Assembly (NCBI GenBank): GCA_019634595.1
Contig: JAHCBC010000001.1
Location: forward strand, 62,001-126,000
From: Akkermansiaceae bacterium
Lineage (GTDB): Bacteria; Verrucomicrobiota; Verrucomicrobiia; Verrucomicrobiales; Akkermansiaceae
Direction: 5' to 3'
Length of the DNA: 64,000 bases
Shown here: in pieces, positions 9,270 through 18,298 of the stretch
Numbering within the stretch: the stretch's first letter is position 1
Layout of the letters: the number at the start of each line of letters is the position of its first letter
Notes under the pieces: generated by a model
What the model saw: only the letters and a program-made list of their open reading frames with translations
Databases searched by the model: none
What the model was told of the DNA's origin: nothing
Position numbers and translations under genes: made by a program

Positions 9270-9395
9270 GTAGCGAAGCTCGTGAGAGCTTCGGCAGGGT
9301 GAATCCACCATGGACAAGCCGGCTCCGGTCCCCAAGTGAAGGCGTCGATTTTTCGTGGCCGTCTTCCCAGCCGGAAGTCTCACGACTTCCGCTAC
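9270..9395. repeat. Family A REPIN upstream of the RAYT gene
   Basis: Opening arm 9270-9295 (hairpin GAAGCTC-GTGA-GAGCTTC) and inverted closing arm 9370-9395 (GAAGTC-TCAC-GACTTC) flank a 74-base spacer related to those at 10109-10559. It ends 109 bases before the transposase-like gene. The space 9396-9504 between them holds nothing else I can recognise. Confidence 0.85.
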
Positions 9396-9504
9396 CCCAT
9401 CGCTTCCGCTACCCCTGCATTTCCACCATCTTCCTCCCACGGAAAAAATCCTTCCTCCGCCACTTCATCCTCGCAGGGATGGATGCGGCGAAAATAGTTC
9501 CTCC

Positions 9505-10086
9505 ATGTCATTGTCCGAAGATCCGCCGGGTGAGCTTCTCCGCCTTTCCCGCGGATGGTATCAGAGCACCGCATGGGTGCATTGGACGATGTCCATCAGG
9601 GACCGAGGACGGGGATGGCTCACCCCGTCCCACCACGGTGCCCTGCGGGAACTGATGATCCACGTCTGTGCGCGTTATCATCTGATCTGCCCGGCCTACT
9701 GCCTGATGCCGGACCACGGCCATTTCCTCCTTGTCGGCCTCGCTGATGGCTCGGACCAGAGGAATGCGATGAAGCTGTTCCGCACGCACTGGAACCATCT
9801 GCTCTCGGCGACGGGCCATGAACTCCAAAGGCAGGCCTACGAGCACGTGCTGGATGAAAACGAAAGGAATCCCGACGCCTTCGAGGATACGATGCTCTAC
9901 ATCCTGAACAATCCCGTGAGCGCTGGCCTGGTCGGAGATTGGAGGGAATGGGAACATCTCGGAGCCATCGCCGCAGGGTATCCTGAGTTCGATCCGCGCG
10001 AAGGATCATTGTCAGGCTTTCGCGAGCGGTTCTGGAAAGTGCACCACAAGGAGCGGCGGAAATGGCAGGGGGATAGCCCTCCGTAG
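9505..10086 (+). CDS. REP-associated tyrosine transposase-like protein (RAYT, Y1_Tnp family)
   Basis: 193 residues from ATG 9505. The core PDHGHFLLVG carries the His-x-His metal-binding (HUH) motif of IS200/RAYT single-strand transposases, preceded by the usual HLICPAYCLM strand. The C-terminal half has QAYEHVLDENER and MLYILNNPVSAGLVGDW, which correspond to the family's 'DHVLR..E' and 'YI..NPV.AGLV' blocks. The catalytic Tyr is not obvious: the helix LFRTHWNHLL has Trp where I expect Tyr, so the nucleophile may be elsewhere or lost. The gene is flanked by REPINs on both sides, the classic setting of a domesticated RAYT that maintains REP elements. There is no IS200-type pair of element ends, so it is probably not self-mobile. 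Confidence 0.85.
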   Translation: MSLSEDPPGELLRLSRGWYQSTAWVHWTMSIRDRGRGWLTPSHHGALRELMIHVCARYHLICPAYCLMPDHGHFLLVGLADGSDQRNAMKLFRTHWNHLLSATGHELQRQAYEHVLDENERNPDAFEDTMLYILNNPVSAGLVGDWREWEHLGAIAAGYPEFDPREGSLSGFRERFWKVHHKERRKWQGDSPP

Positions 10087-10108
10087 GAACGCTGGCATGA
10101 TGCGGGGC

Positions 10109-10559
10109 GTAGCGAAGCTCGTGAGAGCTTCAGCGGGGTGCGTGGCATCTAACAAACCGGCTCCGGTCCCCGAGAGAATGGCCTCGAATTTTCGTGGACG
10201 TCCCTCCAGCCGGAAGTCTCACGACTTCCGCTACCCTTGTGGGTCCGCTCCAGGCGTAGCGAATCAAAGGCTAGCGAAGCTCGTGAGAGCTTCGGCAAGG
10301 TGCATGGCATCTAACAAACCGACCGCGATCCCCGAGAGAATGGCGTCGGATTTTCGTGGACGTCCCCCCAGCCGGAAGTCTCACGACTTCCGCTACCCTT
10401 GTGGGTCCGCTCCGGGCGTAGCGAATCAAAGGCGTAGCGAAGCTCGTTAGAGCTTCGGCGGGGTGCATGGCATCTAACAAACCGGCTCCGGTCCCCGAGA
10501 GAATGGCGTCGGATTTTCGTGGACGTCCCCCCAGCCGGAAGTCTCACGACTTCCGCTAC
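10109..10559. repeat. Tandem array of three family A REPINs, period 162 bp
   Basis: Three REPINs at 10109-10234, 10271-10396 and 10433-10559 start exactly 162 bases apart. Each has an opening arm (GAAGCTC-GTGA-GAGCTTC; the third copy has GTTA in the loop) and an inverted closing arm (GAAGTC-TCAC-GACTTC) around nearly identical spacers containing CTAACAAACCG and CCGAGAGAATGG. Short linkers with GTGGGTCCGCTC separate the units. The array fills the space between the RAYT stop and the SGNH hydrolase stop. Tandem duplication of one REPIN plus linker explains it. Confidence 0.9.
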
Positions 10560-10587
10560 CCCATCGCTTCCGCCCACCACGCCCCCC

Positions 10588-11334
10588 TTACGGCAAATAC
10601 CCCTTCAGCGCCTCCGCCCAGATGGCGTAGCCCTTCGCGGACGGATGGAGGAAATCGCCCATCACCTCCTTCGACATCGATCCATCAGCGTTGAGGAACT
10701 TTTCCGTGATGTCCAGGTAGGTGACGCCGGGTTGGCTGGCGTAGGTCTTGGCAAGGATGACGTTGATCTCCGCGATCTTCGCGCGGAACAGATTGTCCGC
10801 CTTCTCACCGCGGGGGAACACACCCATGAGGACGATCTTCGCGTCCGGGCATTTTTTCTTCACGGAGGCGATGATGGCACCGATGCCCTCCGCGACCTGC
10901 TCCGGGGTGTTCGTCGGCGCGTTCTTCGAGGTGGAGAGGTTGTTGGTGCCGATGTGCAGCACGACCAGCTTCGGCTTCAGGCCGTCCAGCTCGCCGTCCT
11001 GGATGCGGAACAGCACGTTCTGCGTGCGGTCCCAGCCGAAGCCGAGGTTGAGCACTTTCCTTTCGCCGAACAGATCCTTCCAGGCGTCCGCACCGCGGTT
11101 GCCCTTCGGCTCGGCAGGCTCGCCGCCCCAGAAGTGGGTTATGGAGTCGCCGATGAGGACGATCTCCGGGTTGATGCGGTCCTTGATGGCGAGGATCTCC
11201 GCGTGGCGCTTGTCCCAGTCGTAGAAGTCTTTCTCCAGCTTGCCGACCGGAACGACGGCGCTGTTCTCCGCGACGGCGGCGGGCTGGGCGTGGAGGAGTC
11301 CTGTGAGGAAAACGAGGGCGAGGATGGGTTTCAT
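10588..11334 (-). CDS. Secreted SGNH/GDSL-family hydrolase
   Basis: 248 residues with signal peptide MKPILALVFLTGLLHAQPAA. Block I IGDSITHFWGG holds the nucleophile Ser; block III LHIGTNNLS carries the conserved Asn; block V DFLHPSAKGYAIW carries the Asp/His pair. These define an SGNH esterase or lipase resembling the PAF-acetylhydrolase-like GDSL proteins often used on acylated sugars or lipids. The substrate is unknown. It is exported, so it acts in the periplasm or outside. The symporter gene ends 22 bases upstream on the same strand, so the two may be cotranscribed. Confidence 0.9.
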   Translation of the reverse strand: MKPILALVFLTGLLHAQPAAVAENSAVVPVGKLEKDFYDWDKRHAEILAIKDRINPEIVLIGDSITHFWGGEPAEPKGNRGADAWKDLFGERKVLNLGFGWDRTQNVLFRIQDGELDGLKPKLVVLHIGTNNLSTSKNAPTNTPEQVAEGIGAIIASVKKKCPDAKIVLMGVFPRGEKADNLFRAKIAEINVILAKTYASQPGVTYLDITEKFLNADGSMSKEVMGDFLHPSAKGYAIWAEALKGYLP

Positions 11335-11356
11335 GGATGGCTAAGGGGAAAAGGTG

Positions 11357-12673
11357 TCAGATCTTGATCTCGTGCGGGCCTTTGGTGTCGAGCACAGCTT
11401 TCGCCTGCTCACGGTTCAGGGCTTTCTCCCAGTTGGCGATGAAAAGCGTGGCGACGCCGTTGCCGATGAGATTGGTGATGGCGCGGGCTTCCGACATGAA
11501 GCGGTCGATGCCGACGAGCAGCGGCAGGCCGGAAACGAGGTGGGTGTTCACGGTGTTGAGCGTCGCGGAAAGGGTGACGAAGCCACCTCCGGTGACGGCC
11601 GCCGCGCCCTTTGATGTCAGCAGCAGCACCAGCAGCATGCTGATCTGCTGCGGCAGGGTGAGGGGCGTGTTGGTCGCCTGGGCGACGAAGACGGCGGCCA
11701 TGGTCAGGTAGATGGACGTGCCGTCGAGGTTGAAGGAATACCCGGTGGGCAGCACCAGTCCGACGACCGCCTTGTCACAGCCCAGGCGCTCCATTTTCTC
11801 CAGCATGGGCGGCAGGGCGGATTCGGACGAAGAGGTGCCCAGCACCAGCAGCAGCTCCTCCCGGATGTAGCGGAGGAACTTCCACAGGCTGAAGCCGATG
11901 GATTTCATGATGGCCCCCAGTACGATGAACACGAAGGCGAGGCAGGTCACATAGACGCACGCCAGCAGGTAGAGCAGCTTCACCAGCGAGCCGACCCCGT
12001 GTTCCCCGATGGTGTAGGCCATGGCCCCGAACGCAGCGATGGGCGCCAGGTGCATGATCATGCCGATGATCTTCATGAACGCCGTGCCCGCGAGGTGCAG
12101 CAGATCGACGACCGGCCTGCCCTTCTCACCCATCATGGAAAGGGCGATGCCCGAGAAGATGGCGATGAGCAGGACCTGCAGGATCTCCCCGGAGACGAAC
12201 GCGCTGACGAAGGTCTTCGGGATGATGTTCATCAGGAAGGCGGAGGTCGTGAGCGGGGCCGCGGCGGCCACCATTGGCTTCGCATCGGCGATGTCGGTGC
12301 TGGAAAAGCCCTCGCCGGGCTTCAGGACATTCACCACCACCAGGCCGATGACGAGGGCGACGGTGGTGACCACCTCGAAGTAGATGATGGCCTTCAGCCC
12401 GACACGTCCGACTTTTTTCAGGTCGCCCAGCGCGCCGATGCCGGTGACGACGGTGCAGAAGATGATGGGGGCGATCATCATCTTCACCAGGTTGATGAAG
12501 GCGTCGCCCAGCGGCTTCAGCTTCGAACCCCAGCCGGGTTCCAGCAGGCCGAGGAGAATCCCCAGGGTGATGCCGATGAGGACCTGGACATACAGGCTGC
12601 GCAACGCGCGGCTGAAACGGGAGGCGGCTGCGGGAGCGGGCGCTGTCATTGGGTCGGGTGGGATGGAGTCCAT
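11357..12673 (-). CDS. Dicarboxylate/amino acid:cation symporter (DAACS family)
   Basis: 438 residues (430 if started at the internal MTAPAP), the usual length for GltP/DctA-type carriers. Signature stretches are [20 protein letters not shown] (serine-rich re-entrant loop HP1) and [20 protein letters not shown] (TM7 NMDGT-like motif, here NLDGT). The C-terminal TM8 segment [18 protein letters not shown] is the substrate-binding helix. It imports C4-dicarboxylates or acidic amino acids with Na+ or H+; the family motifs do not separate these. Gene order places it upstream of the SGNH hydrolase. Confidence 0.93.
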   Translation of the reverse strand: MDSIPPDPMTAPAPAAASRFSRALRSLYVQVLIGITLGILLGLLEPGWGSKLKPLGDAFINLVKMMIAPIIFCTVVTGIGALGDLKKVGRVGLKAIIYFEVVTTVALVIGLVVVNVLKPGEGFSSTDIADAKPMVAAAAPLTTSAFLMNIIPKTFVSAFVSGEILQVLLIAIFSGIALSMMGEKGRPVVDLLHLAGTAFMKIIGMIMHLAPIAAFGAMAYTIGEHGVGSLVKLLYLLACVYVTCLAFVFIVLGAIMKSIGFSLWKFLRYIREELLLVLGTSSSESALPPMLEKMERLGCDKAVVGLVLPTGYSFNLDGTSIYLTMAAVFVAQATNTPLTLPQQISMLLVLLLTSKGAAAVTGGGFVTLSATLNTVNTHLVSGLPLLVGIDRFMSEARAITNLIGNGVATLFIANWEKALNREQAKAVLDTKGPHEIKI

Positions 12674-12751
12674 CCGGTTTTTCCGTCCGTGTCCAGTGGC
12701 CCGGAGGGGGAAATGGAAAGGGAAGGGGGGAGGGGTGCCCTCTTCAAATGC

Positions 12752-12820
12752 CTGGGACCGCGGAATTCATTCCGCCCCGGAGAATCCAGCCACCATGCGA
12801 AGCCAAGCGGAATGAATTCC
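12752..12820. repeat. Family B inverted-repeat element, right end missing
   Basis: Left arm CTGGGACCGCGGAATTCATT at 12753, then the common spacer (CCCCGGAGAATCCAGCC..GCGAAGCCAAG), then the start of the right arm (GCGGAATGAATTCC) which breaks off at 12820. The missing GCGGTCCCAG appears 470 bases further on at 13291-13300. Confidence 0.8.
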
Positions 12821-13260
12821 AATGCCGTTAAGGATTGGGATCCGATGGTAGGAGGTCGCTTTTTCCAGCGCAGATTAAGAAGATTAAGAATGGATTCCGC
12901 AGATTCTGATTCTCCGGAGGGTATGCTTTGACCCTCCGATGGTTCCTGCTTCTTCCCAAATCTGCGGAATCCATTCTTAATCCTTTAATTCTACTTAGTG
13001 CAATGTCTCTGTCGTTGAAGAGAGAAGAGATTTTCAACCACAATCGAAGCGCAGCGGACATAGGCGGAGCCAAATGAACGCAGATGAACACGGATTGAAG
13101 AGACTTGAATCGAATTTCTCCTCTCAATAATCCGTGAAATCCGCGTAATCCGTGGTTCAAATCTCCTTCTAATCAGGAAAGAGGAAATCTAACAAAGTAG
13201 AATTAATCTGCGGTTCAAAAAATGCCGCTTTGTTTGATGGTTACCCCCAATTCTGAAAGG
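12821..13260. repeat. Family G AT-richer repeat block inside a family B element
   Basis: 440 bases with no gene. Inverted pairs inside it: GATTAAGAATGGATTCCGC near 12877 against its complement ending near 12982, and TTAATTCTACTT (12985-12996) against AAGTAGAATTAA (13195-13206). It also holds phrases such as AATCCGTGAAATCCGCGTAA and GAACGCAGATGAACACGG, which resemble dispersed non-coding repeats I know from many environmental bacterial genomes. The flanks carry a 30-base near-identical duplication (12791-12820 and 13261-13290). Confidence 0.6.
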
Positions 13261-13300
13261 CACCATGCGAAGCCAAGCGGAATAAATTCCGCGGTCCCAG
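13261..13300. repeat. Right end of the split family B element
   Basis: Repeats 30 bases of 12791-12820 with one change and completes the right arm to GCGGTCCCAG. Together with 12752-12820 it would rebuild one intact family B element. Confidence 0.75.
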
Positions 13301-13417
13301 TCCGGCAAGCGGCACCCATTCCGACCCTCCCAATGACGGTTTCGTTTCAAACGACGACTTTTTCCGCCGGGGTGGATGCCCGACGGAGCATTTCCAAGAA
13401 TCTTTCAACGTGTCCGG

Positions 13418-13447
13418 TTGACAACCCAAGCGATGGTTGACCAATCT
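13418..13447 (+). promoter_or_regulatory. Possible promoter of the gspE operon
   Basis: TTGACA at 13418-13423 is a perfect -35 match. A weak -10 candidate CAATCT starts 18 bases later at 13442. The gspE start at 13508 would leave a leader of about 50 bases. Confidence 0.35.
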
Positions 13448-13507
13448 GGAACACGCGGAAGAGGTATTTCCTTGGAACCGCGATAAAAAACCACCGCAAA
13501 GAGCCCA

Positions 13508-15187
13508 GTGTTCTCAAACGAAAATTATCTAGCCGAACTGCTCACCGAAGCCGGACTGGTGAGCGCCGATCAAGTGGCAAGCGCCCAGAACGCCCTCAGT
13601 GGCAACCAGAGCCTGATCGAGTATCTCCTTTCCCACACGAGCGTTACAGAGGACCAGGTCGCGGAGACGCTGGCGGTGAACGCCGGCATCCCTTTCCTGA
13701 GGCTGGGCGATGTGGATTTCGATCCGTCCATCTCTTCCGCGATTCCGGGTGATGTGGCGAAGCGCTACAAGGTCGTCCCCGTCATGGATGACGGCATGTA
13801 CCTGTCCGTGGCGATCCAGGACCCGCTCGACTTCGAGATCCTGGACACCCTGCCGCACGTTCTCGGTCGGGAGCTGACCCTCTATTGTGCCGGGCCGAGC
13901 GACATCCGCAACCACCTGAAGCAGTTCTATGGCAGCGGCGACATGGCGGACGACAATCGTGGCGGCCTGACGGTCACCACGGGCGACTCCGAGGCCGGTG
14001 CCGACGGGGCGGACGCGCCGGTCATCAAACTGGTGAACCAGCTCCTCACGGAAGCGTTCCGCCTGCGCGCATCCGACATCCACATCGAGCCGCTGGAGAC
14101 CTCCGTCCGCATCCGCTACCGGATGGACGGAAAGCTGCACGAGGTGGACAACCACCCGAAGAAGCTGCTGCCCGCCGTCATCGCCCGCCTGAAGGTGATG
14201 AGCGGCACCATGTCCATCGCGGAAAAACGCCTGCCGCAGGACGGACGGATCCAGCTCAAGATGAGCGGGGACAAGGAGATCGACCTGCGGGTTTCCTCCG
14301 TGCCGTCGAACCACGGGGAGTCCATCGTCATGCGGATCCTGGACAAGTCCGCGCTCATGCTGGGTCTGCCGGAGCTGGGCTTCTTCTCGGATGACCAGGC
14401 GCTTTTCAACAACCTGCTGGCCCTGCCGGACGGCATCCTGCTCGTGACCGGCCCGACCGGTTCCGGAAAGACGACCACGCTCTACGCCTGCCTCAACGTC
14501 ATCAACCGCCCGGACAAGAAGATCATCACCGTGGAGGACCCGGTCGAGTATGAGCTGCCCGGCATCAACCAGGTCATGGTGAAGACGGACATCGGCATGA
14601 CCTTCGCCGCCGCGCTGCGCGCGATGCTCCGCCAGGCGCCGAACATCATCATGATCGGGGAGATCCGGGACGCGGAGACGGCGAACATCGCCATCAACGC
14701 GTCGCTCACCGGTCACTTGGTGTTCTCCACCCTCCACACGAACGACGCCCCGTCCGCGGTCGCCCGTCTTTCGGACATCGGCGTGAAGCCGTTCCTCATC
14801 GCCTCCGCGGTGCGTGCGGTGCTCGCCCAGCGTCTGGTGCGGAAACTCTGCCCGATCTGCAAAGGCCCGGCCGAGCTGACGGAAAAGGAAATGCGCGCGC
14901 TGTCCCTGGACCCCACCCGTGTCACGGACGCGACCATCTTCGGCCCCGTGGGCTGCGAGAAGTGCCGCGGTGGCGGCTACAAGGGACGGATGGGTATCTT
15001 CGAGACCTTCCTGATCGATGACGAGGTGCGCCAGATGATCAACGGAAACCTCACCACCACCCAGCTCCGCCGACGCGCCCGGGAGCTCGGCATGCGGACT
15101 CTCCGCGAAGACGGCATCCGGAAGGTGCTGTCCGGCCTGACTTCCGCCAGTGAAGTCGTCCACGCCACCATGTCCGACGCCGACTAA
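13508..15187 (+). CDS. gspE: GspE/PilB-type secretion or pilus assembly ATPase (first copy)
   Basis: 559 residues, GTG start. An N-terminal MshEN/T2SSE_N-like domain (about 1-145; LLTEAGLVSADQVASAQ, NAGIPFLRLGDVD) precedes the ATPase core. Walker A is GPTGSGKT at 315-322; Asp box, Walker B (IIMIGEIRDAETA) and His box (STLHTNDAPSAVARL) follow. A zinc-type tetracysteine module is present (CPIC, then CEKC). This hexameric cytoplasmic motor drives pseudopilus or pilus polymerisation through the GspF platform. It leads a same-strand cluster with a second GspE, GspF and a GspG-like pseudopilin. Confidence 0.93.
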   Translation: MFSNENYLAELLTEAGLVSADQVASAQNALSGNQSLIEYLLSHTSVTEDQVAETLAVNAGIPFLRLGDVDFDPSISSAIPGDVAKRYKVVPVMDDGMYLSVAIQDPLDFEILDTLPHVLGRELTLYCAGPSDIRNHLKQFYGSGDMADDNRGGLTVTTGDSEAGADGADAPVIKLVNQLLTEAFRLRASDIHIEPLETSVRIRYRMDGKLHEVDNHPKKLLPAVIARLKVMSGTMSIAEKRLPQDGRIQLKMSGDKEIDLRVSSVPSNHGESIVMRILDKSALMLGLPELGFFSDDQALFNNLLALPDGILLVTGPTGSGKTTTLYACLNVINRPDKKIITVEDPVEYELPGINQVMVKTDIGMTFAAALRAMLRQAPNIIMIGEIRDAETANIAINASLTGHLVFSTLHTNDAPSAVARLSDIGVKPFLIASAVRAVLAQRLVRKLCPICKGPAELTEKEMRALSLDPTRVTDATIFGPVGCEKCRGGGYKGRMGIFETFLIDDEVRQMINGNLTTTQLRRRARELGMRTLREDGIRKVLSGLTSASEVVHATMSDAD

Positions 15188-15208
15188 AACCCAACGCCTT
15201 TCCTGAAA

Positions 15209-16870
15209 ATGGACAACAAACAGATTCTCGATCTTTTCCAATCCCGCGGCCTCATCGACCGCTCCCTCTCCCAGGACATCCTCGCCGAAGTGGACCACAG
15301 CGGCAAGGAGGTCTCCGAAATCCTCGCCGACTACCAGGTCATCCAGAACCGGGATGACGTCTGGCCCGTCATCGCGTCCGAGCTGGGCGCCGACCTGGTG
15401 GACCTCCGTGACTGGACCCCGCCGGCCGCGCTGCTGGCGCTGGTGCCCGCCGGAACCGCCCGCCTCCACGGCGCGCTGCCCGTCAATTTCGACGAAACCG
15501 GCCTCTACGTGGCGCTGGTGGACCCGATGAACCCGCAGACCATCGAGGATCTGCGGTTCGCGCTGGGCCGGGAGATCAACCTGGTCATCGCCCCGGACTA
15601 CATCGTCGAGCAGAAGATCAACGAATGCTACGGCGGCGAGGGCAAGGCCATGGAGGACATCCTCGGCCAGCTTGAGACCAGCAACGTGAATCCGAACGAT
15701 GATTCCGAGGCGAACTCCGCCCCCATCATCCGCTACGTGGACCTGGTGCTCTACCAGGCCATCAAGGAAAAGGCGTCCGACATCCACTTCGAACCGTTCG
15801 AGAAGGACTTCAAGATCCGCTACCGGGTGGACGGCGCTCTCTATGAGATGGCGCCACCGCCCATCCATCTGGCCAATCCCATCCTTTCCCGGGTGAAGGT
15901 CATGGCGAACATGAACATCGCCGAAAAGCGGATCCCGCAGGACGGCCGGATCGTGAAGCAGGTGGGGGAGAAGCAGGTGGACATGCGGGTTTCCACGCTG
16001 CCCACGCACCACGGTGAGTCCGTCGTGCTGCGGGTGCTGGACCGTTCCTCCGTCAACCTGTCGCTGGAGAACATCGGCCTGCCGGAGAACATCTACAACT
16101 ACATCACGGAGACCATCGAGAAGCCCAACGGCATCTTCATCGTCACCGGTCCGACGGGTGCGGGAAAGACGACCACGCTCTACGCCGCGCTGCGCCGCAT
16201 CAACACCATCGACGCGAAGCTGCTGACCGCGGAGGACCCCGTCGAGTATGACATCGACGGCATCATCCAGATCCCCATCCACGAGGGCATCGGCCTGGAC
16301 TTCCCGCGCGTGCTGCGCGCCTTCCTCCGTCAGGATCCCGACCGGATCATGATCGGGGAGATGCGGGACAAGGACACCGCCCAGATCGCCATTCAGGCGG
16401 CGCTGACGGGTCACCTTGTGCTTTCCACCCTCCACACCAACGACGCGCCCGGCGCCGTCACCCGTCTGGTGGACATGGGCTGCGAGCCGTTCCTGGTCTC
16501 CGCCTCCCTGGAGGGCATCCTCGCCCAGCGTCTCGTCCGGACCATCTGCAAGAACTGCCGCTCCCCGTATGAGCCGAACGAGGCGGTGCTGAGCCAGCTC
16601 GGCGTCTCCCCGCATGAGCTGGGGGACAAGCAGTTCTACACCGGCGCCGGCTGCGATGTCTGCGGCCAGTCCGGCTACAAGGGCCGCCGCGGTCTTTATG
16701 AGTTGCTGAACATCAACGATCCGATCCGGGAGCTGATCACGGCGCGCGCCCCCACGGTGGTGCTGAAGCAGAAAGCCATCGAGCTGGGGATGAACACCCT
16801 GCGGGAGGACGGGCTGCGCAACATCTACCTCGGAACCACCACCATCGAAGAGGTCCTGAAATACACCTGA
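15209..16870 (+). CDS. gspE: GspE/PilB-type ATPase (second copy)
   Basis: 553 residues, 21 bases after the first ATPase. Same plan: N-terminal MshEN-like domain, then Walker A GPTGAGKT, Walker B (RIMIGEMRDKDTA), His box (STLHTNDAPGAVTRL) and tetracysteine (CKNC, CDVC). It is clearly diverged from its neighbour in the N-terminal 150 residues (opening MDNKQILDLFQSRGLIDRSL), so this is an old paralogue rather than a recent duplication. Two different motors before a single platform gene suggest a mixed hexamer, or one motor each for two substrates; the sequence cannot decide. Neither copy looks like the retraction ATPase PilT, since both keep the long N-terminus and zinc module. Confidence 0.92.
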   Translation: MDNKQILDLFQSRGLIDRSLSQDILAEVDHSGKEVSEILADYQVIQNRDDVWPVIASELGADLVDLRDWTPPAALLALVPAGTARLHGALPVNFDETGLYVALVDPMNPQTIEDLRFALGREINLVIAPDYIVEQKINECYGGEGKAMEDILGQLETSNVNPNDDSEANSAPIIRYVDLVLYQAIKEKASDIHFEPFEKDFKIRYRVDGALYEMAPPPIHLANPILSRVKVMANMNIAEKRIPQDGRIVKQVGEKQVDMRVSTLPTHHGESVVLRVLDRSSVNLSLENIGLPENIYNYITETIEKPNGIFIVTGPTGAGKTTTLYAALRRINTIDAKLLTAEDPVEYDIDGIIQIPIHEGIGLDFPRVLRAFLRQDPDRIMIGEMRDKDTAQIAIQAALTGHLVLSTLHTNDAPGAVTRLVDMGCEPFLVSASLEGILAQRLVRTICKNCRSPYEPNEAVLSQLGVSPHELGDKQFYTGAGCDVCGQSGYKGRRGLYELLNINDPIRELITARAPTVVLKQKAIELGMNTLREDGLRNIYLGTTTIEEVLKYT

Positions 16871-16973
16871 TCTCTGTTACAAAACCGACTCCTTTTCCCT
16901 CGCCATCCGAACAACTGTTCCTCTACCTTGGCGGAAACTTTCCCCAAATTCTTTCCAAAAAAAGACCCGAACC

Positions 16974-18263
16974 ATGCCTAACTTCCAATACAAAGCTCTC
17001 GACGCGAAAGGCGATGAGACCATCGGCAGCATCTCCGCCGCGAATGAGGCGGAAGCAGTCCAGCAGATCCGAGCATTGAACCTGCATCCCACTCAGATTG
17101 CGGAGGAAGGGAAAGGCAAGATCACCAAGAGCAAGACCCCGGCCGCCAAGGGCAAGGGCGGTGGCAAGGCAAAGGCGGTCAAAGGCACGACCGGCGGACG
17201 CATCAAGCCGAAGAACCTGATGATCTTCACCCGCCAGCTCGCGACGCTCATCGACTCCGGCCTGCCGCTTCTGCGCAGCCTGACCGTGCTGGCGAAGCAG
17301 GAGCCGAACCCGGTGCTGAAAGGTACGGTCAACTCCCTGGCGGAGTCCGTGCAGGGCGGCTCGACTTTCTCCGAGTCCCTCGCGCAGCACCCGAAGATTT
17401 TCAACAAGCTCTACGTGAACATGGTGAAGGCCGGTGAGCTGGGCGGTGTGCTCGAAATCGTCCTCAACCGTCTGGCGGAGTACCAGGAGAAGGCGCAGAA
17501 GCTGAAGAACAAGATCGTGTCCGCGATGGTCTATCCGGTCATCGTCATGTTCATCGCCGTGGCGATCCTGATCTTCCTGATGATCTTCATCGTTCCGAAG
17601 TTCAAGGAGATGTTCGCTGACATGCCCGGGCAGCAGCTCCCGCTGATTTCGCGCGTCGTCTTCGGCGCGTCGGAGTTCATGCTGGACCGTCCGTTCGTGG
17701 TGCCGAACGCGGTGTTCATCTTCATCTTCATCGGCTTCCTGATCTTCATGTTCAAGATGTGGAGCAACACGAAGGGCGGCCGCGTCTCCGTGGACAAGGC
17801 GAAGCTGACCATGCCCATCATCGGTGACATCCAGCGCAAGAGCGCGGTGTCCCGCTTCGCCCGGACACTGGGCACCCTGGTCACCTCCGGTGTGCCGATC
17901 CTCCAGGCGCTCAACATCACCCGCGACACCGCCGGCAACGTCATCATCTCCAAGGCGATCGACAAGGTGCATGAGGCGGTCAAGGAGGGTGAATCCATCG
18001 TCACTCCGCTGCAGGCATCCGGTGTGTTCCCGGACATGGTCATTTCCATGGTGGACGTCGGTGAGGAAACCGGCCAGCTCCCGGAGATGCTCCTGAAGGT
18101 GGCGGACGTGTATGATGATGAGGTTGACAACGCGGTCACCGCGCTTACCTCCATCCTGGAGCCGATCATGATCGTGTTCCTGGCTTTGGTCGTCGGCTCG
18201 GTGGTGTTCGCGCTGTTCCTGCCGCTGATCCAGGTGATCTCCAACATGGGCCAGTCCACGTGA
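16974..18263 (+). CDS. gspF: GspF/PilC inner-membrane platform protein
   Basis: 429 residues. Starts PNFQYKALDAKGDETIGSI, the family N-terminus. Two T2SSF repeats follow: residues about 85-205 (FTRQLATLIDSGLPLLRSL) and about 285-410 (FARTLGTLVTSGVPILQAL), each ending in membrane segments (three in total, the last near the C-terminus). A Lys/Gly/Ala-rich linker (KSKTPAAKGKGGGKAK) joins the N-terminal part to the first repeat and is longer than usual. It connects the cytoplasmic ATPase to pseudopilin assembly. A 103-base gap without visible terminator separates it from the second ATPase. Confidence 0.94.
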   Translation: MPNFQYKALDAKGDETIGSISAANEAEAVQQIRALNLHPTQIAEEGKGKITKSKTPAAKGKGGGKAKAVKGTTGGRIKPKNLMIFTRQLATLIDSGLPLLRSLTVLAKQEPNPVLKGTVNSLAESVQGGSTFSESLAQHPKIFNKLYVNMVKAGELGGVLEIVLNRLAEYQEKAQKLKNKIVSAMVYPVIVMFIAVAILIFLMIFIVPKFKEMFADMPGQQLPLISRVVFGASEFMLDRPFVVPNAVFIFIFIGFLIFMFKMWSNTKGGRVSVDKAKLTMPIIGDIQRKSAVSRFARTLGTLVTSGVPILQALNITRDTAGNVIISKAIDKVHEAVKEGESIVTPLQASGVFPDMVISMVDVGEETGQLPEMLLKVADVYDDEVDNAVTALTSILEPIMIVFLALVVGSVVFALFLPLIQVISNMGQST

Positions 18264-18298
18264 TCCGGAGCCGGAACCAACCTCCAACGAAGACACGC

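Noticed and set aside
10097..10450. Small protein with repeated LVRASA..KPAPVPERMAS text
   Set aside because: It is the translation of the REPIN array; similar spurious proteins arise from every copy.
10109..10559. CRISPR-like array
   Set aside because: The 162-base periodic unit is made of inverted REP arms with conserved spacers, not short direct repeats with unique spacers, and no cas gene is present.
13529..16615. 1028-residue open frame on the minus strand across both gspE genes
   Set aside because: It is a GC-driven shadow: His/Asp/Arg/Gly-rich with no domain, fully antisense to two genes with complete ATPase motifs.
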